DNA of 64,000 nt, taken from contig NZ_JAIFRO010000005.1 of the NCBI RefSeq assembly GCF_019659805.1, positions 115,927 to 179,926 of the forward strand. The letters run 5' to 3'. Below are positions 17,522-28,147 of this stretch, piece by piece. The stretch is from Bartonella raoultii. GTDB taxonomy: Bacteria > Pseudomonadota > Alphaproteobacteria > Rhizobiales > Rhizobiaceae. Within the stretch, counting starts at the first letter, position 1; every line of letters starts with the position of its first letter. The position numbers and the translations under genes are program-made. The notes beneath the pieces were generated by a model that worked only from the letters and a program-made list of their open reading frames with translations, was not told where the DNA came from and did not search any database.

Positions 17522-18943
17522 ATGAAATCGCTGATTGATCATTTTGATATTGCTTCCTCTAAAGTGCAATCACTTGTACAAGATACACTTCATCATGCCG
17601 ATGATGGGGAACTCTATCTCGAATATACAGAAAGTGAAACTCTCTTATTTGATAATGGGCAGCTGAAGAATGGATCATTCCACCAAGATATGGGCTTTGG
17701 TCTGCGTGCTGTTTCTGGAGAAGCGACTGGATATGCACACTCTAGCGAACTATCAGCTGCTGCACTCCAACGGGCCAGTGAAGCCGCTAAAACTGTTATC
17801 TCTCAAAATCATGCTGGACTTTATAGTACCCCTCCCCAAAAAACAAATAAAAGACTTTATCATCCACATAATCCCCTTGATACTCCATCCTTTGAAGAAA
17901 AAAGTACAATTTTGCAAAAAATTGATGCCTATCTACGTGCAAAAAATGATAAATTGCACCAAGTAACTGTCTCTCTTTCCGGCTCATTACAACATATTGA
18001 AATTTTACGCGCAGATGGATATTTGGTGCGTGATATTCGTCCTCTTGTACGGCTTTCTATATCTGTCGTTGTTGCTGAAGGAAATCGTCGTGAAAGTGGT
18101 TTTTATGGATGTGGTGGACGGAAAGCATTTAGCCAATTTATTCACGAAGAAAATTGGAAAAAGGCTGCTGATGAAGCTTTACGTATGGCTTTAACAAACT
18201 TAGAAGCAGAAGAAGCACCTGCTGGAACATTTGATGTCGTTTTAGCAAATGGATGGCCTGGCGTTATGCTTCATGAAGCCGTAGGACATGGATTAGAAGG
18301 CGACTTTAATCGCAAAAAGACATCTGCATTTTCTGGACTTTTAGGTCAACAAATTGCTGCAAAAGGTGTTACCGTCGTTGATGATGGAACAATTCCTCAC
18401 TGCCGTGGTTCCCTCACTGTTGATGATGAAGGGACACCATCAGGATACAACATTCTTATTGAAGATGGAAAACTTGTTGGTTTTATGCAAGATAGGCTAA
18501 ACGCTAGACTTATGGGAGTTCATCCAACTGGAAATGGACGACGTGAATCCTATGCATATGCGCCAATGCCACGGATGACAAATACAGTTATGCTTGGAGG
18601 TGATAAAACACCTGAGGAAATTCTTTCTTCACTCAAAAGTGGTATTTATGCCGTCTCATTTGGTGGAGGACAAGTGGATATTACTTCTGGAAAATTTGTT
18701 TTTGAATGTACAGAAGCATATCGAATAGAAAATGGTAAAATCGTAGCACCAATCAAAGGTGCAACTCTTATTGGAAATGGACCAGATGCTATGAAACGTA
18801 TCACTATGGTTGGTAATGATAGCAAACTTGACAATGGTATCGGTATGTGCGGAAAAGCGGGCCAAAATGTTCCTGTCGGTGTTGGACAACCTCATTTGCG
18901 AATCAATAATATGACAATCGGTGGAACAGCATTGATGAAATAA
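17522..18943 (+). CDS. tldD: Metalloprotease TldD
   Basis: A 473-aa cytoplasmic zinc protease subunit that, with TldE/PmbA in other bacteria, trims unfolded peptides. The zinc motif HEAVGH is at 251-256 (HExxxH), embedded in GVMLHEAVGHGLEGD as in active TldD. The N-terminal third is the usual beta/alpha domain; the C-terminal region has the conserved GGGQVDI and FECTEAY blocks. The ATG follows a weak ATAGGA. The partner TldE/PmbA is not in this window. It follows the IalB-family gene by 110 bp but probably has its own promoter. Confidence 0.95.
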   Translation: MKSLIDHFDIASSKVQSLVQDTLHHADDGELYLEYTESETLLFDNGQLKNGSFHQDMGFGLRAVSGEATGYAHSSELSAAALQRASEAAKTVISQNHAGLYSTPPQKTNKRLYHPHNPLDTPSFEEKSTILQKIDAYLRAKNDKLHQVTVSLSGSLQHIEILRADGYLVRDIRPLVRLSISVVVAEGNRRESGFYGCGGRKAFSQFIHEENWKKAADEALRMALTNLEAEEAPAGTFDVVLANGWPGVMLHEAVGHGLEGDFNRKKTSAFSGLLGQQIAAKGVTVVDDGTIPHCRGSLTVDDEGTPSGYNILIEDGKLVGFMQDRLNARLMGVHPTGNGRRESYAYAPMPRMTNTVMLGGDKTPEEILSSLKSGIYAVSFGGGQVDITSGKFVFECTEAYRIENGKIVAPIKGATLIGNGPDAMKRITMVGNDSKLDNGIGMCGKAGQNVPVGVGQPHLRINNMTIGGTALMK

Positions 18944-19233
18944 TGCCTGTCCCAACATTTTTAGCTCTTCTCCATGACAATACCCCCTCATGCCTGAAGA
19001 GAGCACATCAATGATATATTACATCTCCAAAATACAGCTTTCTACACGCCAACCTTTTTGTGCATTATAAAATACTCTATTCATAGCTCATAATAACAAA
19101 TACTAAAATAAAAAATTCTTTGTATTGAATGCTTTTATTCATTATTTTTATAAATCAAATATTTGTAAACTTTATAATAAAAAATAAATTTTGTAAAAGT
19201 TTAACAGAATTTACAAAGTGTTTTCAGCTAAGA

Positions 19234-20487
19234 TTAAAGCTTCCAGCCTATTTTTGTTTTGCGCTTGCTTAAAAGCGCAACAATCTCAACGTGTGGTGAC
19301 CATAAAAATTGATCAATAGGTATAACTTGTTCTATTCTATACCCTCCTGCTATAAGCATTGATACATCACGAGCAAATGTAATAGGATTGCATGAAAGTG
19401 CTACGATCCTTGGTATTGTCGTTTTCGCTAATTCACGCACTTGATTTTCCGCACCAGCACGTGGAGGATCAAAAACAACACACTCAAAACACTCAAGCTC
19501 CTTAACAGAAAGTGGATGACGAAAAAGGTCACGCTTTTCACAAGTTACTGTTTTTAAACCGGATGTGAAACGAGCTGCTAAATCTAAATTTCTTAAAGCT
19601 CTCTCATTATTTTCAACCGCATGAACATTCATCTTCTTTGCCATGCGTAATGTAAAAGTACCCACCCCTGAAAATAAATCAAGGGCGTTCTTTGCTTTTT
19701 TTAAATGCGTTAAAATAATATTGCTCATGATATTTTCTGCTTCATAAGTTGCTTGCAGAAAACCACCAGAAGGAAACTCAACACAGATATCTTCAAAGTA
19801 AATTACTGGTTTTTCACGTTCAACTAAAACTTCTCCTTCAACCGATAAACGTGTAATCCCACATGAAAGAGCTTTACGCACCATTTTTTGACGAAGCAAT
19901 TCATGCTGTACAACGCAGCCTTTTAACGCAACATCCAAACCATTTGCAACATAAGTGATTGTAATATGAAATCGTTTTGCATCACTGCTTAGAAAAGCAC
20001 AAAGTTCTCTAATATCATCTAGTTTAGATATAATCTCTAGACAGCTTACTGGACATTCCTCAAGGGCTACAATCTTATGAGAAAAATGACGATTAAAACC
20101 GACTCTTTGACCATACGGTGTCATAGATGCTGTTAGAGTAATTCTCCGTCGGCTATAAGGCTTACACGTAATTAAAGGCGAAACAAAAACATCGATCCCA
20201 TATTTTTTCAGTGTATCAACAACCAATTGTCTTTTCCATATGTGATAAGCATCAGCATGCCAATGTTGAAGCGTACATCCTCCACATTCTCCAAAATGTT
20301 GACAAAGAGAATCAATACGTTCTGGTGACTTTTCTTTTAATGCTAAAAGCGTAGCATGTTTGCCATGAACAACAATTTCAGCACATTCTCCTGGTAACGT
20401 AAAGGGAACCTCAACTAAGCCATACAGTGTTTTGATGACACCATTGCCATTTGCGCTCATATGATCAATTATAACATGATTGTTCAA
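19234..20487 (-). CDS. RlmD/TrmA-family 23S rRNA or tRNA (uracil-5) methyltransferase
   Basis: A 417-aa class I SAM-dependent RNA m5U methyltransferase. The iron-sulfur cluster Cys set is C62, C68, C71 and C145. The SAM-binding ALDLFSGVGTFTLRMA block, FDPPRAG and the catalytic C366 in ALSCNP are all present. The N-terminal TRAM domain is short or degenerate. The exact uridine target cannot be read from the sequence. The start overlaps the tlyA stop by 4 nt, so the two are translationally coupled at the end of the xseB-dxs-tlyA series. Confidence 0.88.
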   Translation of the reverse strand: MNNHVIIDHMSANGNGVIKTLYGLVEVPFTLPGECAEIVVHGKHATLLALKEKSPERIDSLCQHFGECGGCTLQHWHADAYHIWKRQLVVDTLKKYGIDVFVSPLITCKPYSRRRITLTASMTPYGQRVGFNRHFSHKIVALEECPVSCLEIISKLDDIRELCAFLSSDAKRFHITITYVANGLDVALKGCVVQHELLRQKMVRKALSCGITRLSVEGEVLVEREKPVIYFEDICVEFPSGGFLQATYEAENIMSNIILTHLKKAKNALDLFSGVGTFTLRMAKKMNVHAVENNERALRNLDLAARFTSGLKTVTCEKRDLFRHPLSVKELECFECVVFDPPRAGAENQVRELAKTTIPRIVALSCNPITFARDVSMLIAGGYRIEQVIPIDQFLWSPHVEIVALLSKRKTKIGWKL

Positions 20488-21230
20488 TCTTGTTTTTCTC
20501 CGAATAATAAATATTCCAAATTACCATCACCACCTGTAATAGGCGAGGGAAGCAAACCTTTTGCATTCCATCCTTTTTGTCTATCTAACCAAATAAATAA
20601 CGCTTCAGCCATTTCTTTTGCCATTAATGGATTTTTTAAAACCCCACCCTTACCAATATACTTACGCCCAACCTCAAATTGAGGCTTTACTAGTAAAACG
20701 GCTTGGGCTCCCTTTTTGACTAAAGATAAAACAGGAGGTAATGCAAGTTTGAGTGAAATAAAACTGACATCTGAAACGATGAGATCTATTTCCCGTCCAC
20801 CTAAATGTTCTTCTTTTAAATCTCTAACATTTAATCCTTCTAATAAAGTTATTGCATGATTTTTCAATAAGCGTTCATGAAACTGATGATGACCAACATC
20901 TATAGCAATAACATGAGATGCCCCACGCTCTAAAAGAACCTGCGTAAAACCACCTGTTGATGCACCAATATCAATAGCTGTTACTTTTTCTGTTATAATT
21001 GGAAATGTATCAAGTGCGCTAACTAGTTTTAACGCTGCACGTGAAACATAATTTTGAGCAGGATCGCTCACTGTAATTTCTGCATCATCAGCAACAATCT
21101 GTCCCGCTTTTAAAATACTTTTACCATTAACCTTAACGGTTTGGCGTGTAACAGCATCACGCGCACGCGAACGTGTCGTAAAAAAGTTTCTTTCAACTAA
21201 AAGAATATCGAGCCTTTTTCTAACGCCCAT
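20484..21230 (-). CDS. tlyA: TlyA-family rRNA 2'-O-methyltransferase
   Basis: A 248-aa protein with an N-terminal S4 RNA-binding domain (residues 4-65) and an FtsJ-like Rossmann methyltransferase domain. The SAM motif DIGASTGGFTQVLL lies near 86-99, and SDVSFISL follows. Known members 2'-O-methylate cytidines in 16S and 23S rRNA; older literature calls them hemolysins, which is doubtful. It begins 1 bp after the dxs stop codon and overlaps the next methyltransferase by 4 nt, so all three are one operon. Confidence 0.92.
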   Translation of the reverse strand: MGVRKRLDILLVERNFFTTRSRARDAVTRQTVKVNGKSILKAGQIVADDAEITVSDPAQNYVSRAALKLVSALDTFPIITEKVTAIDIGASTGGFTQVLLERGASHVIAIDVGHHQFHERLLKNHAITLLEGLNVRDLKEEHLGGREIDLIVSDVSFISLKLALPPVLSLVKKGAQAVLLVKPQFEVGRKYIGKGGVLKNPLMAKEMAEALFIWLDRQKGWNAKGLLPSPITGGDGNLEYLLFGEKQD

Positions 21231-21231
21231 T

Positions 21232-23169
21232 TCATACTCGAATTTTCTGTATTGTCCGAATCTTGCGTCCCAAAACAGTCAAAACTGTATTAACAATACC
21301 AACAGAATCCAATCCAACACGTGAAAGCGTTTTTTCTTGTGAACCGTGGCTTAAATATTCATCCGGAAGTTTTAATGTGCGAACTTTTAAACCACGTTCT
21401 AAGAGCCCTTCTTGCGCCAAAAATTGTAGTAAATGGGCCCCAAATCCACCGACTGCGCCTTCTTCAATTGTTACCAATACTTCATGCTCACGTGCTAAAC
21501 GACACATCAAATCACTATCTAAAGGCTTTGCAAACCTTGCATCTGCTACAGTTGTAGATAACCCTTCTCCAGCCAACACATCAGCGGCCATCAATACTTC
21601 TGACATACGTGCACCAAAACAAACTAAAGCTATTTTAGTTCCTTCACGCAGAACATGTCCTTTTCCAATTTCCAATAATGCACCGCGCTGCGGTATTTCC
21701 AAACCAACCCCTTCACCGCGTGGATAACGAAAAGAAATTGGTCCCTGATCATAAGCTGCAGCAGTGCGTACCATATGCATCAACTCTACTTCATCAGAAG
21801 GTGCCATGACAACAAACTCAGGAAGCGTTGTCAAAAAAACAATATCAAAACTACCAGCATGCGTCGCACCATCTGCACCAACAAAACCTGCTCGATCAAT
21901 AGCAAAACGTACCGGTAATTTCTGTATCGATACATCATGAATAATCTGATCATAAGCACGCTGTAAAAAAGTAGAATAAATAGCAACAAAAGGCTTATAA
22001 CCCTCACAAGCCATACCGGCAGCAAAAGTTACGGCATGCTGCTCAGCAATACCAACATCAAACATCCTTTCAGGAAATCTTTCAGCAAAAGAATCAAGTC
22101 CCGTTCCCGTTGGCATTGCCGCTGTTATGCTAACAATCTTATCATCATGACAAGCTTCTTCTATTAACGCCTTAGAAAATACTTTCGTATAAGAAAGAGC
22201 ATTGCTTTTTTTCTTGACCTGTTTACCTGTTATAATATCAAAACGATTAACACCATGATATTTATCAGATGATGCTTCCGCAGGTGCATACCCCTTGCCC
22301 TTATGGGTTACGACATGCACTAATACAGGACCATAAGGATATTGGCGAACATTTTTTAAAACAGGCAATAAATGCTCTAAATTGTGGCCATCTATTGGCC
22401 CAACATAGTAAAAACCAAGCTCATCAAATAAAGTTCCTCCAACCAAAAGTCCGCGTGCAAACTCTTCTGAACGACGTGCTTTATCTAAAAAAAACTTTGG
22501 TAATTTTTCGCTAAATACCTTTATCCGTTTACGTAAATTACGGTAAGCAGGACGAGAAACCAATCGTGCAAGATGAGCACTCATAGCACCAGTAGGAGGT
22601 GCTATAGACATATCATTATCATTAAGAACAACAATCAAACGTGCATCTAAAGTACCGGCATTATTCATCGCTTCATAAGCCATGCCAGCAGACATAGCAC
22701 CATCACCAATCACAGAAATGATATTGCGTCTTGTCTCAGCTTTTAAAGCACTCGCCATTGCCATACCAAGACCTGCCGAAATAGACGTAGAAGAATGTCC
22801 CGCACCAAATGGATCATACTCACTTTCTGATCGCTTTGTAAAACCTGACAATCCCCCTTCTTGACGCAATGTGCGGATTCTATCTCTACGTCCCGTCAAA
22901 ATTTTATGAGGATAGGCTTGATGGCCAACATCCCAAATAATTCTATCCTCAGGTGTATTAAAAACATAATGCAATGCAATCGTAAGTTCAACAACCCCAA
23001 GCCCTGCCCCAAGATGACCACCGGTTACGGAAACTACATCTATTGTTTCTGCTCGTAACTCATTTGCTAATTGTACTAAACGAGACTCAGGCAATGCCCG
23101 CAAATCTTGTGGTAAAGAAATACTATCAAGCAATGGTGTTAAGACCTGAGACAAAAAAAGCTCCTTCAC
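21232..23169 (-). CDS. dxs: 1-deoxy-D-xylulose-5-phosphate synthase
   Basis: First enzyme of the non-mevalonate pathway: condenses pyruvate and glyceraldehyde 3-phosphate to DXP using thiamine diphosphate. The 645-aa length is normal. The thiamine-diphosphate motif runs from GDGAMS (155-160) to NN (169-170); the [15 protein letters not shown] block carries the catalytic Glu; and GADGATHAG is the transketolase pyrimidine-domain signature. The product also feeds thiamine and pyridoxal synthesis. It lies between xseB (206-bp gap) and tlyA (1-bp gap), an order shared with other Rhizobiales. Confidence 0.97.
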   Translation of the reverse strand: MKELFLSQVLTPLLDSISLPQDLRALPESRLVQLANELRAETIDVVSVTGGHLGAGLGVVELTIALHYVFNTPEDRIIWDVGHQAYPHKILTGRRDRIRTLRQEGGLSGFTKRSESEYDPFGAGHSSTSISAGLGMAMASALKAETRRNIISVIGDGAMSAGMAYEAMNNAGTLDARLIVVLNDNDMSIAPPTGAMSAHLARLVSRPAYRNLRKRIKVFSEKLPKFFLDKARRSEEFARGLLVGGTLFDELGFYYVGPIDGHNLEHLLPVLKNVRQYPYGPVLVHVVTHKGKGYAPAEASSDKYHGVNRFDIITGKQVKKKSNALSYTKVFSKALIEEACHDDKIVSITAAMPTGTGLDSFAERFPERMFDVGIAEQHAVTFAAGMACEGYKPFVAIYSTFLQRAYDQIIHDVSIQKLPVRFAIDRAGFVGADGATHAGSFDIVFLTTLPEFVVMAPSDEVELMHMVRTAAAYDQGPISFRYPRGEGVGLEIPQRGALLEIGKGHVLREGTKIALVCFGARMSEVLMAADVLAGEGLSTTVADARFAKPLDSDLMCRLAREHEVLVTIEEGAVGGFGAHLLQFLAQEGLLERGLKVRTLKLPDEYLSHGSQEKTLSRVGLDSVGIVNTVLTVLGRKIRTIQKIRV

Positions 23170-23375
23170 ATTATTTTATCAAAAGTGTGAAATAGTAAGA
23201 ATACACTTTTTTATTTATTATGTTGCATATTTTCTACTGGAATTTTTCTTTGAGATGCTTTGTAACTTTCTCATTTTAGCTTACTATATAAAAGAGATGC
23301 TAACAAAACTTGTTTTCTTTCAACAAGATTATTGCATCTCCTCTTTTGCCATTAATATCTTGAGACAACTTCATA

Positions 23376-23630
23376 TTATTCAGAATCAAGAGGTTCAACA
23401 CCTTCTGGATGACCTTCATTTGAAAGCTGAATTTTTTCAACCTTCGCTTCGGCTACTTTCAAAAGTTTTTCACAATGTTTTTTAAGAGCTTCCCCACGCT
23501 CATAAATATCAATGGATTGTTCTAAAGGAACATCCCCACGTTCCAAGTTTTCGACAATCACTTCAAGTTGCTTAAGCGCTTCTTCAAAACTTAACGCTGC
23601 AATATCTCCCTTTTTTATCTCTTGTTTCAT
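23376..23630 (-). CDS. xseB: Exodeoxyribonuclease VII small subunit
   Basis: An 84-aa helical protein that binds XseA to form exonuclease VII, which degrades single-stranded DNA. The signature [20 protein letters not shown] and the [18 protein letters not shown] helix are typical. AGAGGAT lies just upstream of ATG. It begins 15 nt after the ribB stop codon. In many Rhizobiales a histone-deacetylase-like gene lies beside xseB here; none is present in this window. xseA is not in the window. Confidence 0.93.
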   Translation of the reverse strand: MKQEIKKGDIAALSFEEALKQLEVIVENLERGDVPLEQSIDIYERGEALKKHCEKLLKVAEAKVEKIQLSNEGHPEGVEPLDSE

Positions 23631-23645
23631 GTAATCCTCTAATCT

Positions 23646-24758
23646 TTATAAAGTATTTGTTCTGGATATACGAATTCCAAAATCTTCTAAACCTACATAA
23701 TGATGCTCTTCAGAAGCATGTACAAGTATAGAACGAATTCCTAAATGTCTTAAAATTTGTGATCCTAAACCAATTTTACGCCATTTCTCTTCACGATTAA
23801 TAGCCTGTAAATGCTTTTCTAAACCATCCTTCTCCATTTTTTGGACACCAACAGCAGATGGGAGACCAATACCTACAGATCCTTCACGCAAATAAATAAA
23901 CACACCCCGTTTTTCTTTTTCCATCATACACCGCATAATATCTGAAATCTCTGTAGATTGACCAAAAACATCATTCAAAATATTTTCACGATGCAAACAC
24001 ACGGGAATATCTTCACAGTTACGGATATTTCCAAAAATGATTGCAATATGTTGAACCGTTTCCCAAGGAAGTTGATAACTATGGGCAACAGCTGGTCCTA
24101 CTGTTGTTTCAATAGAAATTTCTCCAATATGCCTGATTAACATTTCCTTACGCTGACGATAAGCAATCAAATCTGCAACAGTTATGGTATGCAACTGATT
24201 ATCTTTTGCAAATTTTGTTATCTCATCTCCATGTTTAACACTTCCATCATCATTAACTAATTCACCTATCACACCAACCGGCGGTAAACCGGTTAATTTA
24301 CACAAATCAACCGCTGCCTCGGTGTGTCCTGAACGCATAAGTACTCCGCCTTCATGTGCAATCAAAGGAAAAATATGTCCTGGGCGAACAAAATCATTTG
24401 CATCAGTATTGGAATTAGCAAGATTACGAACTGCCAATGTACGATCGTGCGCTGAAATCCCTGTCGTTATCCCATGTTTAAAATCAACAGTAATAGTAAA
24501 TTGTGTTCCATGTGCAGAATTGTTATCTGGAACCATAGGAGAAAGATTAAATCGTTGCGCTTCTTCCTTTGGCATAGGTGTACAAATAATACCTGTTGTA
24601 TAACGCATGATAAATGCCATCTTTTCTTCTGTACAATGAGCAGCAGAAACTGTTAAATCGCCTTCATTTTCGCGATCATTATCATCAGTAACCACAATAA
24701 TTTCACCGCGTTCAAAAGCTTGAAGTGCAGAAATAATTTTTTTTTCATCATACGCCAT
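23646..24758 (-). CDS. ribB: 3,4-dihydroxy-2-butanone-4-phosphate synthase with degenerate GTP cyclohydrolase II domain
   Basis: Makes the four-carbon riboflavin precursor from ribulose 5-phosphate. Residues 1-205 are a complete RibB domain with DRENEGDL at 28-35, the THG-like HGITTGISAHDR stretch and RPGHIFPLIAHEGG. Residues about 212-370 are related to GTP cyclohydrolase II, but the zinc-binding Cys residues of the usual SeCLTGDVFGSlRCDCG block are gone: the region here reads HRENILNDVFGQSTEISD. That half is therefore probably not a cyclohydrolase. An AAGGTGA site precedes ATG. It lies 15 nt after aroC and 15 nt before xseB, so it is co-transcribed. Confidence 0.93.
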   Translation of the reverse strand: MAYDEKKIISALQAFERGEIIVVTDDNDRENEGDLTVSAAHCTEEKMAFIMRYTTGIICTPMPKEEAQRFNLSPMVPDNNSAHGTQFTITVDFKHGITTGISAHDRTLAVRNLANSNTDANDFVRPGHIFPLIAHEGGVLMRSGHTEAAVDLCKLTGLPPVGVIGELVNDDGSVKHGDEITKFAKDNQLHTITVADLIAYRQRKEMLIRHIGEISIETTVGPAVAHSYQLPWETVQHIAIIFGNIRNCEDIPVCLHRENILNDVFGQSTEISDIMRCMMEKEKRGVFIYLREGSVGIGLPSAVGVQKMEKDGLEKHLQAINREEKWRKIGLGSQILRHLGIRSILVHASEEHHYVGLEDFGIRISRTNTL

Positions 24759-24773
24759 TATTCACCTTTTAAA

Positions 24774-25862
24774 TCACCCAACCTGACCGCGATGCCTTAG
24801 ATAATGATCAGCGATAGCACAAGCAACCATCGCTTCACCAACAGGAACCGCACGAATCCCAACACAGGGGTCATGACGTCCCTTTGTGACAACGTCTACA
24901 TTATTACCATCAACATCAATTGAACGACGAGGGGTTAAAATTGATGAAGTCGGTTTCACAGCAAAACGTGCAATTATTGGCTGCCCACTCGATATTCCAC
25001 CTAAGATACCACCTGCATGATTGGATAAAAAAAGTGGCGTTCCATCACTTCCCATACGCATTTCATCTGCATTTTCTTCTCCCCTCAGCTGAGCTGCTGC
25101 AAAACCATCACCAATTTCAACACCTTTCACCGCATTAATCGACATCAATAATGATGCAATATCCTGATCAAGTTTTGCGTAAACAGGTGCTCCTAATCCC
25201 GCTGGAACATTTTCTGCAACAATCTCAACAACGGCGCCAACAGACGAACCATCTTTGCGTATTTTATTAATATAATCACTAAAAACTTTTACCATTTCAC
25301 CATCAGGCGTAAAAAAAGGATTGTTATCAACCTCTGACCAGTCCCAACGATTGCGATTAATCTTATAAGGACCAATCGCTATTACCGCTCCCCGTACATT
25401 TAAGCCTGGAACAACTTTACGCGCAAAAACACCTGCTGCAACACGTGCCGCGGTCTCTCGTGCAGAAGCACGTCCTCCTCCACGGGGATCGCGAATGCCA
25501 TATTTGACGGCATAAGTATAATCTGCATGACTAGGACGATACTGGTGAGCAATCGAACCATAATCCTTAGAACGTTGATCTGTATTGCGAATCAATAAAG
25601 AAATTGGTGTACCCGTTGTTACTAAAATCGTCCCATCTCCTTGGGAAATAAACCCCGAAAGAACCTCTACTTGATCCAATTCTCGGCGTTGCGTCGTATA
25701 TTGCGATTGTCCTGGTCTACGCTTATCAACAAACGCTTGAATTTCTGCAAGTGTAAAATGAATTCCTGGTGGACAACCATCAATGACACAACCAAGAGCG
25801 GCGCCATGGCTTTCCCCCCATGTTGTTACACGAAACAGATGACCAAATGTATTATGTGACAT
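24774..25862 (-). CDS. aroC: Chorismate synthase
   Basis: Converts 5-enolpyruvylshikimate 3-phosphate to chorismate with reduced FMN, the last shared step of aromatic synthesis. The 362-aa protein has all three family signatures: [18 protein letters not shown] near the N-terminus, the RPSHADYTY and [10 protein letters not shown] blocks in the middle, and [17 protein letters not shown] at the C-terminus. It lies 15 nt upstream of ribB. Chorismate also feeds ubiquinone synthesis, and ubiA and ubiG are in the window. Confidence 0.97.
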   Translation of the reverse strand: MSHNTFGHLFRVTTWGESHGAALGCVIDGCPPGIHFTLAEIQAFVDKRRPGQSQYTTQRRELDQVEVLSGFISQGDGTILVTTGTPISLLIRNTDQRSKDYGSIAHQYRPSHADYTYAVKYGIRDPRGGGRASARETAARVAAGVFARKVVPGLNVRGAVIAIGPYKINRNRWDWSEVDNNPFFTPDGEMVKVFSDYINKIRKDGSSVGAVVEIVAENVPAGLGAPVYAKLDQDIASLLMSINAVKGVEIGDGFAAAQLRGEENADEMRMGSDGTPLFLSNHAGGILGGISSGQPIIARFAVKPTSSILTPRRSIDVDGNNVDVVTKGRHDPCVGIRAVPVGEAMVACAIADHYLRHRGQVG

Positions 25863-25993
25863 AAAAAATGAACCGTTTCTTCGTCAAATATACACACCTA
25901 TAAACCTATGTTATGCCGTACACAAAAAGTTTCTCTTTTAAAATGTTATTAGCTATTTCAAATTTGATCAAATCGCTATTATCGGATAAAAGT

Positions 25994-26812
25994 TTACTCT
26001 TTAACGACAGAAATATCTGGCGCATCAACGGCTTTCATACCAATAATATTATAACCTGAATCCACATGGTGTACTTCACCTGTAACAGAACGAGACAAAT
26101 CCGAAAGAAGATAAAGAGCAGAATCACCTACCTCTTCAATGGTCACTGTACGACGCAAAGGAGCATTATATTCATTCCATTTTAAAATATAACGAAAATC
26201 ACCAATACCAGAAGCTGCTAATGTTTTAATTGGCCCTGCAGATATAGCATTAACACGAATATGTTGGGGACCTAAATCAACCGCTAAATATTTCACACTT
26301 GCCTCAAGAGCCGCTTTTGCAATCCCCATAACATTATAATTGGGGACAACTTTTTCTGCACCATAATAGCTCAATGTTAAAATTGAACCGCCATCTTGCA
26401 TTAATTTTTCTGCACGCTTAGCTAAAGCTGTTAAGGAATAAACCGAAATATTCATGGTCATCATAAAATTCGATTCGCTAATATCAATATAGCGACCACT
26501 TAATTCATCTTTATCAGAAAAACCAATAGCATGGACTAAAAAATCGAGTTTACCCCATTTTTTTTCTATCTCTTTAAAAACCGCATCAATAGATGCACTA
26601 TCAGAAACATCACAATGACCGCAAACAAATCCTTTCACTTCCTCGGCCAAAGGAGCAACACGCTTTTTCATTGCCTCACCCTGATAAGTAAAAGCAAGCT
26701 CTGCACCTGCATTACTTACCGCTTTAGCTATCCCCCAAGCGATAGAGCGATTATTGGCTAATCCCAAAATTAAACCACGCTTACCATACAATAAACCATT
26801 ACCCTTAGCCAT
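25994..26812 (-). CDS. fabI: Enoyl-[acyl-carrier-protein] reductase (NADH)
   Basis: Reduces the enoyl-ACP double bond in each round of fatty acid elongation. The SDR-fold protein has the catalytic set Y149, Y159 and K166 aligned with E. coli Y146, Y156 and K163, inside SYYGAEKVVPNYNVMGIAK. I place the start at ATG 26812 (272 aa), because GGGG lies at proper distance; the GTG two codons upstream sits too close to it. It is the known target of triclosan-type inhibitors in other species. It is in line with the DnaJ-like gene upstream and aroC downstream (gaps of 121 and 131 bp). Confidence 0.95.
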   Translation of the reverse strand: MAKGNGLLYGKRGLILGLANNRSIAWGIAKAVSNAGAELAFTYQGEAMKKRVAPLAEEVKGFVCGHCDVSDSASIDAVFKEIEKKWGKLDFLVHAIGFSDKDELSGRYIDISESNFMMTMNISVYSLTALAKRAEKLMQDGGSILTLSYYGAEKVVPNYNVMGIAKAALEASVKYLAVDLGPQHIRVNAISAGPIKTLAASGIGDFRYILKWNEYNAPLRRTVTIEEVGDSALYLLSDLSRSVTGEVHHVDSGYNIIGMKAVDAPDISVVKE

Positions 26813-26933
26813 CAGCACTGCCCCATTGTTACTTGAAATTAATATTACTTATCTGCCTATGACATAGGTAAACTTTTTCTTCAAGTAATTGATTTAAAAT
26901 AAAATAAAAACTATGCTGTCTATAATTTAAAAA

Positions 26934-27836
26934 TTAACCTTTTTGCATTTGTAAAAACTGTTCTAATGCACTATCGCCACCTTCTGGTAACATAATACGC
27001 ACATGCACATAAAAATCGTCTCTTACACCATTTTTTAAACGAAGACCTTTCCCTTTCAATCGCAAAATACGATCAGAACTTGACCAAGCAGGAATAGTTA
27101 AAACCACACGTCCTTCTAAAGTTTCAACTTCTTCTTTAGCCCCTAAAACAGCATGCTTAAGAGGAACTGGTAAATCAAGATGAAGTGCCCTACCTTCGAC
27201 CCGCAAACGAGGATGTTTTTTTATCTGAATAGTTACTAATGCATCTCCTGCTTGCCCATAAGCGACCTCTTCTCCTTGACCTTTTAAACGGATAGTTTGT
27301 CCATCTTCAACATAATCTGGAAGCTTAATCTTTAGCTTTTTTCCATTAGGAAAAACAACTTCTACCTTTTCAGCACCGACCATCTGCTCCAACGTTATTG
27401 TAAGATTGACACGAACATGGGCTCCTTGTTGAGGTCGACTATATTGTGCAGAACTCGAAAACCTTCCACCTCCCCCAAATAAATCACGAAAGATATCATT
27501 TGCATCAAAACCTCCACTACCGGAAGAACTAAAATCAAATCCTTTTGCTCCTCCTGAAAAAGGATTATGTTTATTGCTAAAGTTTTCACCAGTACCATAG
27601 GTTTGATAAAATGGTTTTCCTTCCATATCAATTTCACCGCGATCAAATTGTGCCTTTTTATTTTTATCCCCTATAATTTCATAAGCTTGATTAATTTCAG
27701 AAAACTTTTCTTTAGCCTTTGCATCATCTTTATTGTGATCTGGATGATACTTCTTTGCTAATTTTCTAAATGCTGATTTAATCTCTTGCGGTTTTGCGGT
27801 ACGTGCCACACCCAAAATTGTGTAAGGATCACGCAT
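26934..27836 (-). CDS. DnaJ-class co-chaperone without zinc finger (CbpA-like)
   Basis: A 300-aa J-domain protein that stimulates an Hsp70 ATPase. The J domain spans 1-70 with HPD at 31-33. A glycine/phenylalanine-rich linker covers about 80-135. The C-terminal substrate-binding domain (about 138-285) follows directly, and no CxxCxGxG zinc repeats occur, so it is a type II protein like CbpA rather than DnaJ itself. A GAGGA site precedes ATG. In Rhizobiales such a gene often stands opposite pdxH and next to fabI, as here. Confidence 0.92.
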   Translation of the reverse strand: MRDPYTILGVARTAKPQEIKSAFRKLAKKYHPDHNKDDAKAKEKFSEINQAYEIIGDKNKKAQFDRGEIDMEGKPFYQTYGTGENFSNKHNPFSGGAKGFDFSSSGSGGFDANDIFRDLFGGGGRFSSSAQYSRPQQGAHVRVNLTITLEQMVGAEKVEVVFPNGKKLKIKLPDYVEDGQTIRLKGQGEEVAYGQAGDALVTIQIKKHPRLRVEGRALHLDLPVPLKHAVLGAKEEVETLEGRVVLTIPAWSSSDRILRLKGKGLRLKNGVRDDFYVHVRIMLPEGGDSALEQFLQMQKG

Positions 27837-28147
27837 ATTGTCCTCTTTTCATTTTTAAAATATTAACTGATCTGTTGTTTAACATCCCTCACAGTCTTAT
27901 TCATTTACTCTAGAGAGTAACTAGCTCTCTCTTTATATGTTTATAAAGAGCAGAAAATACCAGAGAAACATAGATATTTTATTGAATATAATGCATTGCA
28001 CTTTTTGCTAAAGACAAAAATGATTAAAACACCATAAAAATACATGACGATGTTGATTTTTTGAAATAAGAATAACATAGCACTTTAACTTCTCAACGAC
28101 CTTATTAAAAAAGGACTCACTCATGCTCACTAATATGTGGAGATACT
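27837..28147. other. Divergent region between DnaJ-like gene and pdxH
   Basis: About 310 bp holding two divergent promoters. A perfect 9-bp hairpin, CTCTTTATA then TATAAAGAG around TGTT, is at 27929-27950. No gene is seen. Confidence 0.5.
27929..27950. repeat. 9-bp perfect hairpin in divergent promoter region
   Basis: CTCTTTATA at 27929-27937 pairs with TATAAAGAG at 27942-27950 across a 4-nt loop. It lies upstream of both genes and lacks a U-run, so it is not a terminator for either. It may be an operator or part of a leader RNA; the role is unknown. Confidence 0.4.

Noticed and set aside
21263..21727. 154-codon plus-strand frame
   Set aside because: Antisense to dxs, which is complete with all catalytic motifs; the frame has no ribosome-binding site or family features.
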